Below, piece after piece: positions 1 to 8,160 of a stretch of DNA of 64,000 nt (position 1 is its first letter; every line of letters begins with the position of its first letter). Below the pieces are notes generated by a model that was not told the DNA's origin, did no database searches, and saw only the letters and a program-made list of their open reading frames with translations. The position numbers were made by a program, and so were the translations under genes. Source of the stretch: Streptomyces sp. NRRL S-350 (lineage in GTDB: Bacteria > Actinomycetota > Actinomycetes > Streptomycetales > Streptomycetaceae). Location: the NCBI RefSeq assembly GCF_000719705.1, contig NZ_JOHO01000015.1, forward strand, positions 1 to 64,000, given 5' to 3'.

Positions 1-432
1 GGGTGGGGGTGGGGGTGGGGGTGGGGGTCTTGCTGGGGGTCGGGGTCGGAGTCGGCGTGTGGCACGGCTCGATGGTCTTCGTCTCGTTGATGTTCCAGCC
101 CTTGTCGTTCGGGTTCTCCGTGGTGGAAACCACCAGGTTCGCCTTGATCGGGGCCGTGTGGTCCTTCACCGGGAAGGTGCCGTGGAATTCCGCCGGAAAG
201 GCCTTGGCGTCCAGGACCTTCTCGCCGTCGATGGTGAGGCTGACGGTGTTCTTCACATCAGCCTTGGGGCTGTAGTTGATCAGATCGACCACGACCTTGT
301 CGCAGGTCACCGACCAAGTCGGCACGTGCGCCGAGGCGTTGGTGGCCATCGCCAAGGGCAGTAGAAAACCGGCCGCCGCCGTGCCGGCCAATGCCGCCGC
401 GCCGATCCCGATGTGCCGCTGCTGTCGCACCA
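1..432 (-). CDS. cell-wall surface protein, N-terminal part
   Basis: Partial gene; the 3' end lies beyond the left edge. Reading the minus strand from the ATG at 432 gives 144 codons without a stop. The N-terminus has a basic start, a hydrophobic core and an Ala-x-Ala-like end (about residues 1-36), which fits a Sec signal peptide. An extracellular beta-rich segment of about 90 residues follows, with two Cys (in SVTCDK and IEPCHT) that could form a disulfide. The frame then enters a Pro-Thr repeat running off the edge. A signal peptide, small domain and Pro-Thr stalk are typical of sortase-anchored Streptomyces surface proteins, but the sorting motif is outside the window, so anchoring is inferred. 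Confidence 0.75.
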
Positions 433-670
433 TTACGCTGTTCCCCTCCGAACGGTCTTGTGCAGCAGGCGTGTTGAGTGGATCGCGGTGGCCCGCTACG
501 ACTGTCCGGGGGACTCTACCGGCACTTCCGCATCCCGCCACACCCCGCCGTCCGACCGGATTTCGTCTGTCCGTCCGTTCTCCGATGTGCATGACCAGCC
601 CATCACAGCCGCCACCTCGCAGAACGCGGATTCGGCAAACTTGAATGAACTTCGTCACCTCAAGACAGAA

Positions 671-710
671 CGGCGCCCCCGGTGATCAGGTTCAATCACC
701 GGCGGCGCCG
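671..710. other. 16-bp inverted repeat between divergent genes
   Basis: Arms 671-686 and 695-710 pair at 15 of 16 positions around an 8-nt loop. It resembles the terminators elsewhere in the window but lies between two divergently transcribed genes, where no transcript should end. It may be a relic, an insulator, or the terminator of an unrecognised short RNA. Confidence 0.5.
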
Positions 711-829
711 CTTCCGTCAAGGAAGACCACTGGCACGGAAGACCACTGACCCACCTTGCCCGAACCGTCCGATTTGCACTCCCGGCCACTCCGCTCGCGC
801 CCCGCCCCAAGATCGCCTGTAAGGCCGCC

Positions 830-835
830 TACGAT
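830..835 (+). promoter_or_regulatory. -10 element of a probable leaderless ctaA promoter
   Basis: TACGAT ends 7 nt before the GTG of ctaA, so transcription would start at or next to the start codon. No Shine-Dalgarno sequence is visible. Confidence 0.55.
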
Positions 836-842
836 TGACCCC

Positions 843-1811
843 GTGCGTACCCCCTTCTCCCTGCTCGCCGACCGCTGGCAGCCCTCCGCCGCGATGGTCC
901 GGCGCGCCGCGTTCGCCGCGCTGGTGATGAGCGTGGTGATCGTCGTCACCGGCGGCGCCGTCCGCCTCACCGCCTCCGGCCTCGGCTGCACGACCTGGCC
1001 CCGCTGCACCGGCGACAGCCTCACGCCCACCCCCGAGATGGGCTTCCACGGCATCGTCGAGTTCACCAACCGGATGCTCACCTACGTGCTGAGCGCGGCG
1101 GTCGGCTGGGCGATCCTGGCCGCCCGCTGCCACCGGCCGTGGCGGCGCGGTCTCACCAGGCTCGGCTGGGCCCAGTTCTGGCTGGTGATGAGCAACGCCG
1201 TGCTCGGCGGCATCACGGTCCTCACGGGCCTCAACCCGTACACCGTGGCGCTGCACATGATCGCGGCGATGGCCCTGGTCTGGGTCGCCCTGCTGATGTG
1301 GGAGCGCAGCAAGGAGGGCGACGGCCCGGCGAAGCCGTCGGTGGCCCGCCCCATCCACCAGCTCTCCTACGTACTCGTCCTCGTCGTCGGCCTGCTGGTG
1401 GCGGCGGGCACCCTGGTCACCGGCGCCGGCCACCACCCGGGCACGCCGCAGGACAACAAGATCGTCCCGCGCATCCCGATCGACTACGACAGACTGGCCC
1501 AGTTCCACGCCGACTTCGCGTTCGTCTCGGTCGGCCTCACCATCGCGATGATCTTCGTCTTCGCCGCGATCAAGGCGCCGCAGGCCGCCAAGGCCCGCAC
1601 CAAGGAACTGCTGGCCGTCCTCCTCCTCCAGGGCGTCCTCGGCTTCGTCCAGTACTTCACCGACGCCCCCGAACTGATGGTCGGACTGCACATGCTCGGC
1701 GCGAGCCTCACGTGGATCGCCGCCCTCCGCATCCCCCTCGCCCTGCGCGTACGCGAAGCCGAGGAGACCGGAACCCCCGCCCCACGAACCCCCGAGCCCG
1801 CCACCGTCTGA
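843..1811 (+). CDS. ctaA: haem A synthase, COX15/CtaA family
   Basis: Integral membrane enzyme that oxidises the haem O methyl group to give haem A for aa3-type cytochrome oxidase. The 322-aa product has about eight hydrophobic segments and the conserved stretch GGAVRLTASGLGC near the N-terminus. Histidines in FHGIVEFTNR and later LHMIAAMA, AQFHAD and LHMLGA match the haem-ligand positions of the family. The GTG at 843 was chosen over an in-frame upstream start because a -10 element lies 7 nt before it and the upstream codons look non-coding. ctaB, the preceding step of the pathway, lies about 5 kb away on the other strand, separated by accessory genes. Confidence 0.93.
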   Translation: MRTPFSLLADRWQPSAAMVRRAAFAALVMSVVIVVTGGAVRLTASGLGCTTWPRCTGDSLTPTPEMGFHGIVEFTNRMLTYVLSAAVGWAILAARCHRPWRRGLTRLGWAQFWLVMSNAVLGGITVLTGLNPYTVALHMIAAMALVWVALLMWERSKEGDGPAKPSVARPIHQLSYVLVLVVGLLVAAGTLVTGAGHHPGTPQDNKIVPRIPIDYDRLAQFHADFAFVSVGLTIAMIFVFAAIKAPQAAKARTKELLAVLLLQGVLGFVQYFTDAPELMVGLHMLGASLTWIAALRIPLALRVREAEETGTPAPRTPEPATV

Positions 1812-1820
1812 ACCACCACC

Positions 1821-1850
1821 GAAGGCCCCCATCGCCAGATGGGGGCCTTC
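1821..1850. terminator. bidirectional terminator, ctaA / NUDIX gene
   Basis: Perfect 13-bp stem (1821-1833 with 1838-1850) and a 4-nt loop, between convergent genes ending at 1811 and 1857. Confidence 0.85.
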
Positions 1851-1856
1851 GACGTC

Positions 1857-2303
1857 TCACGGCAGCAGCCGCCGCCCGTCGTGGGTGCGGATGACCGGTG
1901 CCGTGTCGTCCCGAAGCGCATCCAGGACACGTACCGCATAGACCTCGGCCATGCGGCCGGAGACCTCGTCCGGCGTGAGCCAGTCAACCGCCGCCGCCTC
2001 ATCCGAGACCCGCGCTTCTCCACCCTCCGGTCGGCAGCGGAAAACCAGGGCGATGACTCCCAGGCGCATGTTCTTGTAGACGCCGGTCAGCCGCTCCACC
2101 CCGACGTTGACCCCAGTCTCTTCCCAGACCTCACGGCACACACCGTCCTCGACGCCCTCGCCCAGTTCGAGGACGCCACCCGGCGGCTCCCAGGTCCCGT
2201 TGTCAGCCCGGCGAATCGCGAGCACCCTGCCGTCCTCGCGCACCACCACCCCCGCGACGGACACCGAGTGGAGCGGCGCGATCACCCCGGGACTGTCACT
2301 CAT
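1857..2303 (-). CDS. NUDIX hydrolase
   Basis: 148-aa protein with a complete NUDIX box, visible as GGVLELGEG followed by CREVWEETGV, which binds Mg2+ and hydrolyses X-linked nucleoside diphosphates. The substrate cannot be read from sequence. Its ATG overlaps the end of the upstream 100-aa gene by 8 bp, so it is the last gene of the minus-strand set regulator - flavoprotein - unknown - NUDIX. A strong terminator follows immediately. Base composition of this set is visibly less GC-rich than the flanking core genes. Confidence 0.88.
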   Translation of the reverse strand: MSDSPGVIAPLHSVSVAGVVVREDGRVLAIRRADNGTWEPPGGVLELGEGVEDGVCREVWEETGVNVGVERLTGVYKNMRLGVIALVFRCRPEGGEARVSDEAAAVDWLTPDEVSGRMAEVYAVRVLDALRDDTAPVIRTHDGRRLLP

Positions 2304-2598
2304 CCACAGAAGACCCGAGATAGACCTTCTGCCACTCCAGCGAGGTCATCGTGAGAGCTGCCTCGACGAGTTCTCGAGCCGAGTCGGTCTTCAGGCTGCC
2401 GAGGCTGCTGTCGATCCAGAGCCGGACGTCCTGATAGCCCTGCTCCCGGTACCCGACCGCTTGGAGGAGGCATTCGAGCTCGTCGGCGTCGTGGGCGACC
2501 ACCACCTCCGGGCTCTCGCCGTTCTCACACTCCGCGACGACGGCGCTGACCCCGGCGACAACGGCAGGGTGGGCGGCGCTGACCTGGTCGGCAGTCAT
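2296..2598 (-). CDS. small protein of unknown function
   Basis: A 100-aa acidic protein, not recognised. It reads as alternating helices and strands (for example EVVVAHDADELECLLQAV and LVEAALTM) with no signal peptide or membrane segment. The ATG overlaps the flavoprotein stop (ATGA at 2595-2598) and its end overlaps the NUDIX start, so it should be translationally coupled on both sides. It probably acts with the flavoprotein or NUDIX enzyme; the role is unknown. Confidence 0.7.
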   Translation of the reverse strand: MTADQVSAAHPAVVAGVSAVVAECENGESPEVVVAHDADELECLLQAVGYREQGYQDVRLWIDSSLGSLKTDSARELVEAALTMTSLEWQKVYLGSSVDE

Positions 2599-3263
2599 TC
2601 GCTCATTGGAGGTTGCGATGAGGTATCGCCGGCCGATGTGCGGGATGTCGCCAGCAGCATGTGGCCTCTCTTGTCCTTTCGCGGCATCTCGCTTCCAGGT
2701 GTCGCTCGACACAGGTCCTGCTCTGCCCGACTGTCGAGGGTCGGACGGAGCAGGTCGAGGACATGGGTCCAGCTGTACTTGTCGCGTCCTCCGCCGGACT
2801 TGGGCTTGTGGGGCACGTAGTCGCCGATCAGGACGCCCATCGAGCGCAGTCGGGCCAGGCTCTCCGAATAGGCCGGGTGGACGGCCTGGGCAGAGTTGAC
2901 ATAGGGCTGGACGGCAACGGGGATACCGAGTCCGTACGCCTCGCAGAGGATGCCGAGTGCAAGGGTGTCGGAGATGCCGGCGGCCCACTTGTTGACGGTG
3001 TTGAACGTCGCGGGAGCGACCGCGATGGCGTCCGCCGGAGGCAACGGCTGCGGGATGCTCGGCGTGCGCCAGGCCGACCGGATCGGATAGCCGGTCTGCG
3101 CCTCGATGGCTGCCTGGTCTATGAAGCCAAGAGCGCTGGGTGTGGCGATCACCCCGACGTTCCACCCCTCGGCGTGGGCGGCGGTGATCAGTTCGTCCAC
3201 GCCGTCGGCGATCCCCGAAGCACAGACGACGACATAGAGGAACGGCTCGTAGTTCTCAGTCAA
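2595..3263 (-). CDS. flavoprotein, HFCD (PPC decarboxylase-like) family
   Basis: 222-aa protein with the flavoprotein fold shared by CoaC/Dfp and peptidyl-Cys decarboxylases. The N-terminal strand is LYVVVCASGIADG. The conserved segment PATFNTVNKWAAGISDTLA (about residues 84-102) matches the flavin-binding loop of the family. The start is a TTG overlapping the regulator's stop (TTGA at 3260-3263), with a G-rich ribosome site upstream. The last 40 residues look poorly conserved. It may decarboxylate or reduce a small molecule made in this accessory cluster; the substrate is unknown. Confidence 0.8.
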   Translation of the reverse strand: MTENYEPFLYVVVCASGIADGVDELITAAHAEGWNVGVIATPSALGFIDQAAIEAQTGYPIRSAWRTPSIPQPLPPADAIAVAPATFNTVNKWAAGISDTLALGILCEAYGLGIPVAVQPYVNSAQAVHPAYSESLARLRSMGVLIGDYVPHKPKSGGGRDKYSWTHVLDLLRPTLDSRAEQDLCRATPGSEMPRKDKRGHMLLATSRTSAGDTSSQPPMSE

Positions 3264-4534
3264 ATCCGAACCCCCAGCTCATGGCAGAAACGACGAAGTT
3301 CCGGGACGGCAGCGCGTCGGTCGCGGGCAGCCATCTCGCCGACCAGTTCCAGCACGCTGGGACGACGGCGAATGTCTTCAGACGCGCAGACTTCCGCGAT
3401 CCTGAGCGCTTGGTATCCCTCGGCCAGTCTGCCTTGCTGGCTGTATGCCCGTGCAGCGTCCACCCAGAGCGCGGCCCGCCGCTCGGGAACCGGGATACGG
3501 CGTCGCATCAGGGGCCGAGCGGCTTCCAGTGCCGCGCCAGCGTCGCCGAGAGCCACGGCAGAGCTGACCGCATGGAGTGCGACGTTGGTGGGGCTGAAGT
3601 TCGCCCAGGATTCCGGGCCGTCGAGGGCGACGTAGCGCGCGACATCCCGAGCCTCGGCGAGCAGTTCCGCGGCTGTCACCCGGTCGCCACCTGCGCTTGC
3701 TGCGGTCACGCCACGAAGAAGCATGAGCCCGAATGCAGCAAGGTACTGGGGCGTCTTCCGGTCGTAGCTGCCGCCGAGTTGGTCGGCAGTGTGACGAACG
3801 AGGCTGATGGCGGGCGCAGTGTGCCGGTCCCGCGCGAGGACGTGGACCTGAACGCGGACGCTGGAAGCCATCACCACCGGATCACAGCTCCGATCGGCCT
3901 CGGCCATGGCCCTGCCGACCGCAAGCCACGCGTTGCCCTGATCGCCGAGTTTGAGCAAGAGGCTTGCAGCCGTCTGATAGGCCGTCGCAAGCATGCCTGA
4001 AAGAGCTTGCCCATCGCCTCGCGCCGCATTCTGCGCCTGGCGGAGGTCGGCGATCAACTGTGGCAAATCCGCTTCGAGTTCAGCGTACCGGCAGGAATAG
4101 AAGTGCCCGCGTGCCGTGGACAGCCGGGCTGCAAGTGCGGCAGGCGGCTGCAGTGGGCGATCGGAGAGTACCGGTCCGGGTAGAAGTTCTCGGACGAGCT
4201 CAATCCCCGCGCGAGGCGGCCCGGCCGGGGCCGCGAGCGCAATGACGCTCGCGGCCAGGAAGCCGCGACGGTGCATGTCGTCCGTCCTGCTGTCCGCGCC
4301 GGGGGGAGAGGCAAGACCGAGGCGCTCCGGTGGAATCTCGAGCACCGCTGCGACGGACCGCAGGACACCCACGTCCTGCGTCCCTTTACCACTCTCCAGC
4401 CGGCTGATCTTCGACTGGTGGTAGCCCAGCTCAGAGGCCACGTCCGCCTGAGTCCGACCGCTGAGCACTCGCGCCCGGCGAATCACCTCGCCGGGCGCGA
4501 GTGCCACAGAGTCTCCTGCGGTCATCCACGACAT
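3260..4534 (-). CDS. XRE-type regulator with TPR-like C-terminal region
   Basis: 424-aa protein. Residues about 15-75 form a Cro/C1 helix-turn-helix (GRTQADVASELGYHQSKISR). The rest is an alpha-helical, tetratricopeptide-like sensor region as in many Streptomyces XRE regulators. Between them lies MHRRGFLAASVIALAAPAG, which resembles a Tat signal although the protein should be cytoplasmic. Start chosen at 4534 because GGAGG lies just upstream. It probably controls the three genes coupled downstream, and perhaps the divergent ATPase gene, in response to a ligand. Confidence 0.85.
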   Translation of the reverse strand: MSWMTAGDSVALAPGEVIRRARVLSGRTQADVASELGYHQSKISRLESGKGTQDVGVLRSVAAVLEIPPERLGLASPPGADSRTDDMHRRGFLAASVIALAAPAGPPRAGIELVRELLPGPVLSDRPLQPPAALAARLSTARGHFYSCRYAELEADLPQLIADLRQAQNAARGDGQALSGMLATAYQTAASLLLKLGDQGNAWLAVGRAMAEADRSCDPVVMASSVRVQVHVLARDRHTAPAISLVRHTADQLGGSYDRKTPQYLAAFGLMLLRGVTAASAGGDRVTAAELLAEARDVARYVALDGPESWANFSPTNVALHAVSSAVALGDAGAALEAARPLMRRRIPVPERRAALWVDAARAYSQQGRLAEGYQALRIAEVCASEDIRRRPSVLELVGEMAARDRRAAVPELRRFCHELGVRI

Positions 4535-4712
4535 GGATCCTCCTGCCGCACCGATCACACCCGATATGCCGAGCGTAGTCACACGAGGACAACCGATGAT
4601 GCGCAATCTGCATGAACCATGCGCTTTGGGCTCTGGGCCCAGCCGCCCGGCCCCCAAGTGCAGTTGCCTGGTCATCAGCAGTCTCATCCCAGTCGCCAAG
4701 GAGAAAGCGCCG

Positions 4713-5183
4713 ATGACCCTCCTCTCGAACCCTGTGGGAAGCGACGCCGCACTTCGACCTGACCCGGGCCCGAGTGTCCACGTGCGTGCGGCACCGGCGA
4801 CGGCTCGCCTGCCCTACCAGCCGGAATCGGTGGCCGCTGCGCGCCGGTTCGTCGTCGCGAGGCTGCGAGAGTGGAAGCTGGATGACCTGGCGGACGACGC
4901 CGCCGTGATCGTCAGCGAACTGGCCACCAATTCCATCAAGACCGGCTGTCAGACTCGCATGGTCGTCGGCGTGCGCCGCCCGACTCACCACATCCTCCGA
5001 ATCCTCGTCGGCGACGGCTCCCGTTCGATGCCCGTGATGATCCAGACAGGACCCGACGCCACGTCCGGCCGGGGCCTGGCGATGGTCCACCGGCTCACTA
5101 ACGGCCGCTGGGGCGTCACACTCCTCCCCTTCGGGAAGGTCGTCCACGCCGACCTTGCGACGCCCGCGCCGACCCCCAAATGA
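4713..5183 (+). CDS. ATP-binding protein, anti-sigma/HATPase_c_2 type
   Basis: 156-aa protein resembling the GHKL ATPase domain of SpoIIAB/RsbW-like anti-sigma factors. The N-box is seen in SELATNSIKTG, the G1 box in VGDGSRSMP and the G2 region in GRGLAMVHRLTNGRWGV. AAGGAG precedes the ATG at 4713; an in-frame upstream start at 4533 would run back into the regulator start region. It is divergent from the XRE regulator, a pairing common in actinobacteria. A regulatory role by partner phosphorylation or sequestration is inferred. Confidence 0.8.
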   Translation: MTLLSNPVGSDAALRPDPGPSVHVRAAPATARLPYQPESVAAARRFVVARLREWKLDDLADDAAVIVSELATNSIKTGCQTRMVVGVRRPTHHILRILVGDGSRSMPVMIQTGPDATSGRGLAMVHRLTNGRWGVTLLPFGKVVHADLATPAPTPK

Positions 5184-5641
5184 ACTGGCAACCGCCGGAG
5201 GACGGTCACGCCCCCGACGCCCGGTGAGGCCGGGCGGCCGAGTCCTGGTCACACTGTCCGGCTGGTCCTTCGGCTTCGGTCTGGCGCTGCTCCAGGTGAC
5301 CGCTCCCGGCGAAGCCACCGGCCGCTTCCTGCCCGGTTGCACGAGTTTCATGATGGCCCGCCCCCACGACCGACCGCCCCGCCAGAGCCTCGCGCTGCTT
5401 TCCGGAGACGAACGCCCGACCCGGATCGACCTCGAGACCATCGGCACGTGGACGGGCAGCTGGGTCGCGCAGCTCGCGGCGCCGTCGGCCGAGCGGCTGG
5501 GAGCCGACGGACACCAGATCCTCTCGGACGTGGCCACCTGGTCGAGGACGGTCCGGGCCGGAACCTGCCGGTCTGAAGCCGACGGCCCGGCTCCCCCCGT
5601 CCAGGGGGGAGCCGGGCCGTCGCCGCTCGAACCAGGGGCGC
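5184..5641. other. no confident gene; possible remnant
   Basis: 458 bp after the ATPase gene. A GTG-started frame from 5224 has GC-rich third positions and could encode about 115 residues, but it lacks a recognisable domain and runs through the terminator at 5581-5621 into the opposite gene. It may be a decayed gene. Nothing else is seen. Confidence 0.4.
5581..5621. terminator. strong bidirectional terminator
   Basis: Perfect 18-bp stem (5581-5598 with 5604-5621) with a 5-nt loop, just past the end of the minus-strand gene at 5642. Confidence 0.85.
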
Positions 5642-5980
5642 TCAGCCGCCGAGCTGGATGCCGGCCATCCGCTTCCACTCGTACGGGCCGGTCTTGACCT
5701 TCAGCCCAAGCTCGCCCTCGAAGTCGTCGTGCAGGGTCAGCCCGGCCAGTTCGGCGGCCCGGCGGCCGACGGCGTAGCTGGGGGCCACCTGGTCGCCCCA
5801 GGCGCCGTCCGCGCCGACCACGACGATGCGGGTGGCCACGGCGCCGACGTACTCGACGACCGCGTCGGCGCTGCCGCCGTGCTGCTGGGCGAAGCTGGTG
5901 AGGTTCTTGGCGATGCGCTTGGCGCGGCGCTCGGTACGGGCGTCCGGCGCGGCGGCGGTGGCGGTCTCTGCGCTGCTCAT
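5642..5980 (-). CDS. conserved actinobacterial protein of unknown function
   Basis: 112 aa, soluble. It has a basic N-terminal helix (RTERRAKRIAKNLTSF) and a beta-rich C-terminal half (VATRIVVVGADGAWGDQVAP). No catalytic motif is recognised. The start at 5980 is supported by a -10 element 6 nt upstream. It is divergent from the DUF2461 gene, and the two promoters sit back to back in about 70 bp. Confidence 0.7.
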   Translation of the reverse strand: MSSAETATAAAPDARTERRAKRIAKNLTSFAQQHGGSADAVVEYVGAVATRIVVVGADGAWGDQVAPSYAVGRRAAELAGLTLHDDFEGELGLKVKTGPYEWKRMAGIQLGG

Positions 5981-5986
5981 GCCCGC

Positions 5987-5992
5987 ATGCTA
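5987..5992 (-). promoter_or_regulatory. -10 element of a probable leaderless promoter (5642-5980 gene)
   Basis: TAGCAT on the minus strand ends 6 nt before the ATG. Confidence 0.5.
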
Positions 5993-6040
5993 CCCACCGG
6001 TAGAGGCGCTGGCGACGGGAGCGCCCTGTGCACCGGGCCA

Positions 6041-6046
6041 CATACT
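6041..6046 (+). promoter_or_regulatory. -10 element, DUF2461 gene
   Basis: CATACT ends 6 nt before the GTG at 6053. The intervening GGAGGG could alternatively act as a ribosome site if transcription started further upstream. Confidence 0.45.
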
Positions 6047-6052
6047 GGAGGG

Positions 6053-6694
6053 GTGACCTTCAAAGGCTGGCCCGCGGAGGCGCTCGACTTCTACGAGCAC
6101 CTCGAAGCCGACAACTCGAAGACCTTCTGGCAGGCCCACAAGGAGCGGTACGACGAAGCCGTGCGCGCCCCGATGGAGTTGCTGCTCGCGGAGTTGGAGC
6201 CGGAGTTCGGGCCGGGGAAGATCTTCCGCCCGAACCGCGACGTCCGTTTCAGCGCCGACAAGTCCCCGTACAAGACGCACATCGGCGCCCACCTGGAGTC
6301 CGGCGGCTACATCCAGCTCTCCGCCGACGGCCTGGCCTGCGGCAACGGCATGTACCAGCTCGCCCCGGACCAGTTGGAGCGCTACCGCGCCGCCGTCGCC
6401 GAGGACGTCGGCGGCGCGGAACTGGAGCGGGTGATCGCCGCCGTGGAGGCGGCCGGCCCCCGGGTCCACGGCCGGGACTCCCTCAAGTCGGCGCCGCGCG
6501 GCTACGCGAAGGACCACCCCAGGATCGAGCTGCTGCGGCACAAGGGACTGGTGGCCTGGCAGGAGTGGGAGCCCGCGAAGTGGCTGGGCACCCGCGCCGC
6601 CCACACCCGCATCACCGGCTTCCTGCGCGCCTCCCAGCCGTTGCGGGACTGGCTGGACGACCACGTCGGCCCGTCCGGACTGCCGTCCCGCTGA
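6053..6694 (+). CDS. DUF2461 / TIGR02453 family protein
   Basis: 213 aa. The family signature is clear: WQAHKERYDEAVRAP, then IFRPNRDVRFSADKSPYKTH and a C-terminal LLRHKGLVAWQEWEP. The function of the family is not established. The GTG at 6053 gives the expected family N-terminus (TFKGWPAEALDFYEHLEADNS without the first residue). Monocistronic, followed directly by a strong terminator. Confidence 0.87.
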   Translation: MTFKGWPAEALDFYEHLEADNSKTFWQAHKERYDEAVRAPMELLLAELEPEFGPGKIFRPNRDVRFSADKSPYKTHIGAHLESGGYIQLSADGLACGNGMYQLAPDQLERYRAAVAEDVGGAELERVIAAVEAAGPRVHGRDSLKSAPRGYAKDHPRIELLRHKGLVAWQEWEPAKWLGTRAAHTRITGFLRASQPLRDWLDDHVGPSGLPSR

Positions 6695-6700
6695 AACGCG

Positions 6701-6733
6701 GAAGAGCCCCGGTCCAGCGGACCGGGGCTCTTC
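6701..6733. terminator. bidirectional terminator, DUF2461 gene / ctaB
   Basis: Perfect 15-bp stem (6701-6715 with 6719-6733) with a 3-nt loop between convergent genes. Confidence 0.85.
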
Positions 6734-6748
6734 GACGTCGGACAGGCC

Positions 6749-7690
6749 CTACTTCACGAACGGGTCGATCGCGCACACCACGAACAGCAGCGACAGGTAG
6801 GTGATCGACCAGTGGAACAGCCGCATCTCCTTGAGCTTGGCGCCCACGATCCCGGCCTTGGCCCGCCCGTACAGCGCGTGCGCCTCGCGCAGCCAGAACC
6901 CGCCGAGGAGTACCGCGGCGACGGGGTACAGCCAGCTCATGTGCCCCAGCGGCCACACCGCCAGCGAGGTCGCCACCATGACCCAGGAGTAGGCGACGAC
7001 CTGCTTGCCGACCGCCACGTTGCCCTTGACCACGGGCAGCATCGGCACGCCGGCCCGCTCGTAGTCGTCGCGGACCTTCATCGACAGCACCCAGGTGTGC
7101 GGGGGGGTCCAGAAGAACACCACGAGGAACAGCGCCACCGCCGCCCAGGACACCGAGTTCGTCACCGAGGACCAGCCGATCAGCACCGGCATGCAGCCGG
7201 CGATGCCGCCCCAGACGATGTTCTGCGAGGTGCGCCGCTTGAGCCCCAGCGTGTAGACGAACACGTAGAACAGCAGCGCGCCGAGCGCCAGTCCGGCGGA
7301 GAGCCAGTTGACGCCGAGGCCGAGCAGCAGGGTGGAGACGACCGCGAGGACGACGCCGAACACCAGCGCCTCGCGCGGGGACACCATCCCGGTGACGATC
7401 GGCCGCCGTTCGGTGCGCGCCATCAGCGCGTCGATGTCGCGGTCGATGTACATGTTGAGGGCGTTGGCGCCGCCCGCCGAGAGGTAGCCGCCGACCACGA
7501 CCTTCAGCACCAGCAGCATGTCCGGGACGCCCTGCTGGGCCAGGAACATGACCGGCACGGTGCTCATCAGCAGCAGTTCGATGATCCGGGGCTTGGTCAG
7601 TGCGACGAAGGCGCCGACACGGGCCCCGAGCGGCCGGTGCGCAGGAGTCGCCCCGGTGACCCCGGCGGGACGGGTTTCGACGGCGGTCAC
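6749..7690 (-). CDS. ctaB: protohaem IX farnesyltransferase (haem O synthase)
   Basis: UbiA-family membrane prenyltransferase that attaches farnesyl to haem B, the step before CtaA. The 313-aa product has about nine membrane segments, the first Asp-rich motif [19 protein letters not shown] and the second region [18 protein letters not shown]. Start chosen at the GTG at 7690, with GGGG 6 nt upstream. A GTG two codons further upstream would add a TTA codon, which in Streptomyces would make translation bldA-dependent, so start mapping matters here. Confidence 0.92.
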   Translation of the reverse strand: MTAVETRPAGVTGATPAHRPLGARVGAFVALTKPRIIELLLMSTVPVMFLAQQGVPDMLLVLKVVVGGYLSAGGANALNMYIDRDIDALMARTERRPIVTGMVSPREALVFGVVLAVVSTLLLGLGVNWLSAGLALGALLFYVFVYTLGLKRRTSQNIVWGGIAGCMPVLIGWSSVTNSVSWAAVALFLVVFFWTPPHTWVLSMKVRDDYERAGVPMLPVVKGNVAVGKQVVAYSWVMVATSLAVWPLGHMSWLYPVAAVLLGGFWLREAHALYGRAKAGIVGAKLKEMRLFHWSITYLSLLFVVCAIDPFVK

Positions 7691-8160
7691 TAACACCCCA
7701 ACTGAAGATGAATCCTCGCAGGCGTCCACAGGAACGAAGGGTCCCGAATCGTCCGCTCTGCGCGTACCACGACACCATAGACGCTCCATATATCCCATCC
7801 GGCTCCGGGGTCCCCCGGCGAGGCCGAACCGCACACCCCCGGGTGAACCGACTGGGTGAAGCCACGAAGCGCCCCGGGCGGGCCCCGCTCCCCCGTCCTG
7901 TCCACCGGGGCGGCGACGGTCCGCGAACCGGGAGAGCCTGGGACGAAATCAGCCAAACCGGCCTAGTGGGAATCACCATGCGGAAATCCTGGTTGTCTCA
8001 GCACGGAGGGTGAGCCCCGGCCCGGACGGTAGGCTCGCACGCAGAAGCGGGATCTACCCTCCGTGACCGGCACCACCCAGCGTCGGGACCACAGCGCCGT
8101 GGCCGACCCGGTCCCCATTCACGGGGTCACTCTTCAATACGGAAGGAGCCCTGAGACAGG
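7691..8160. other. divergent intergenic region ctaB / tkt
   Basis: 470 bp without a convincing gene. It should contain promoters in both directions. A -10-like TAGGCT at 8030-8035 would give tkt a leader of about 120 nt. AAGGAG at 8143-8148 is the likely tkt ribosome site. No obvious operator repeat is seen. Confidence 0.5.

Larger units (their letters stand above)
433..842. other. divergent intergenic region, no gene seen
   Basis: 410 bp between the surface protein gene and ctaA. Open frames here have no convincing start or codon pattern. It should hold the surface-protein promoter and contains a large hairpin (671-710) and the ctaA promoter at its right end. Confidence 0.6.
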
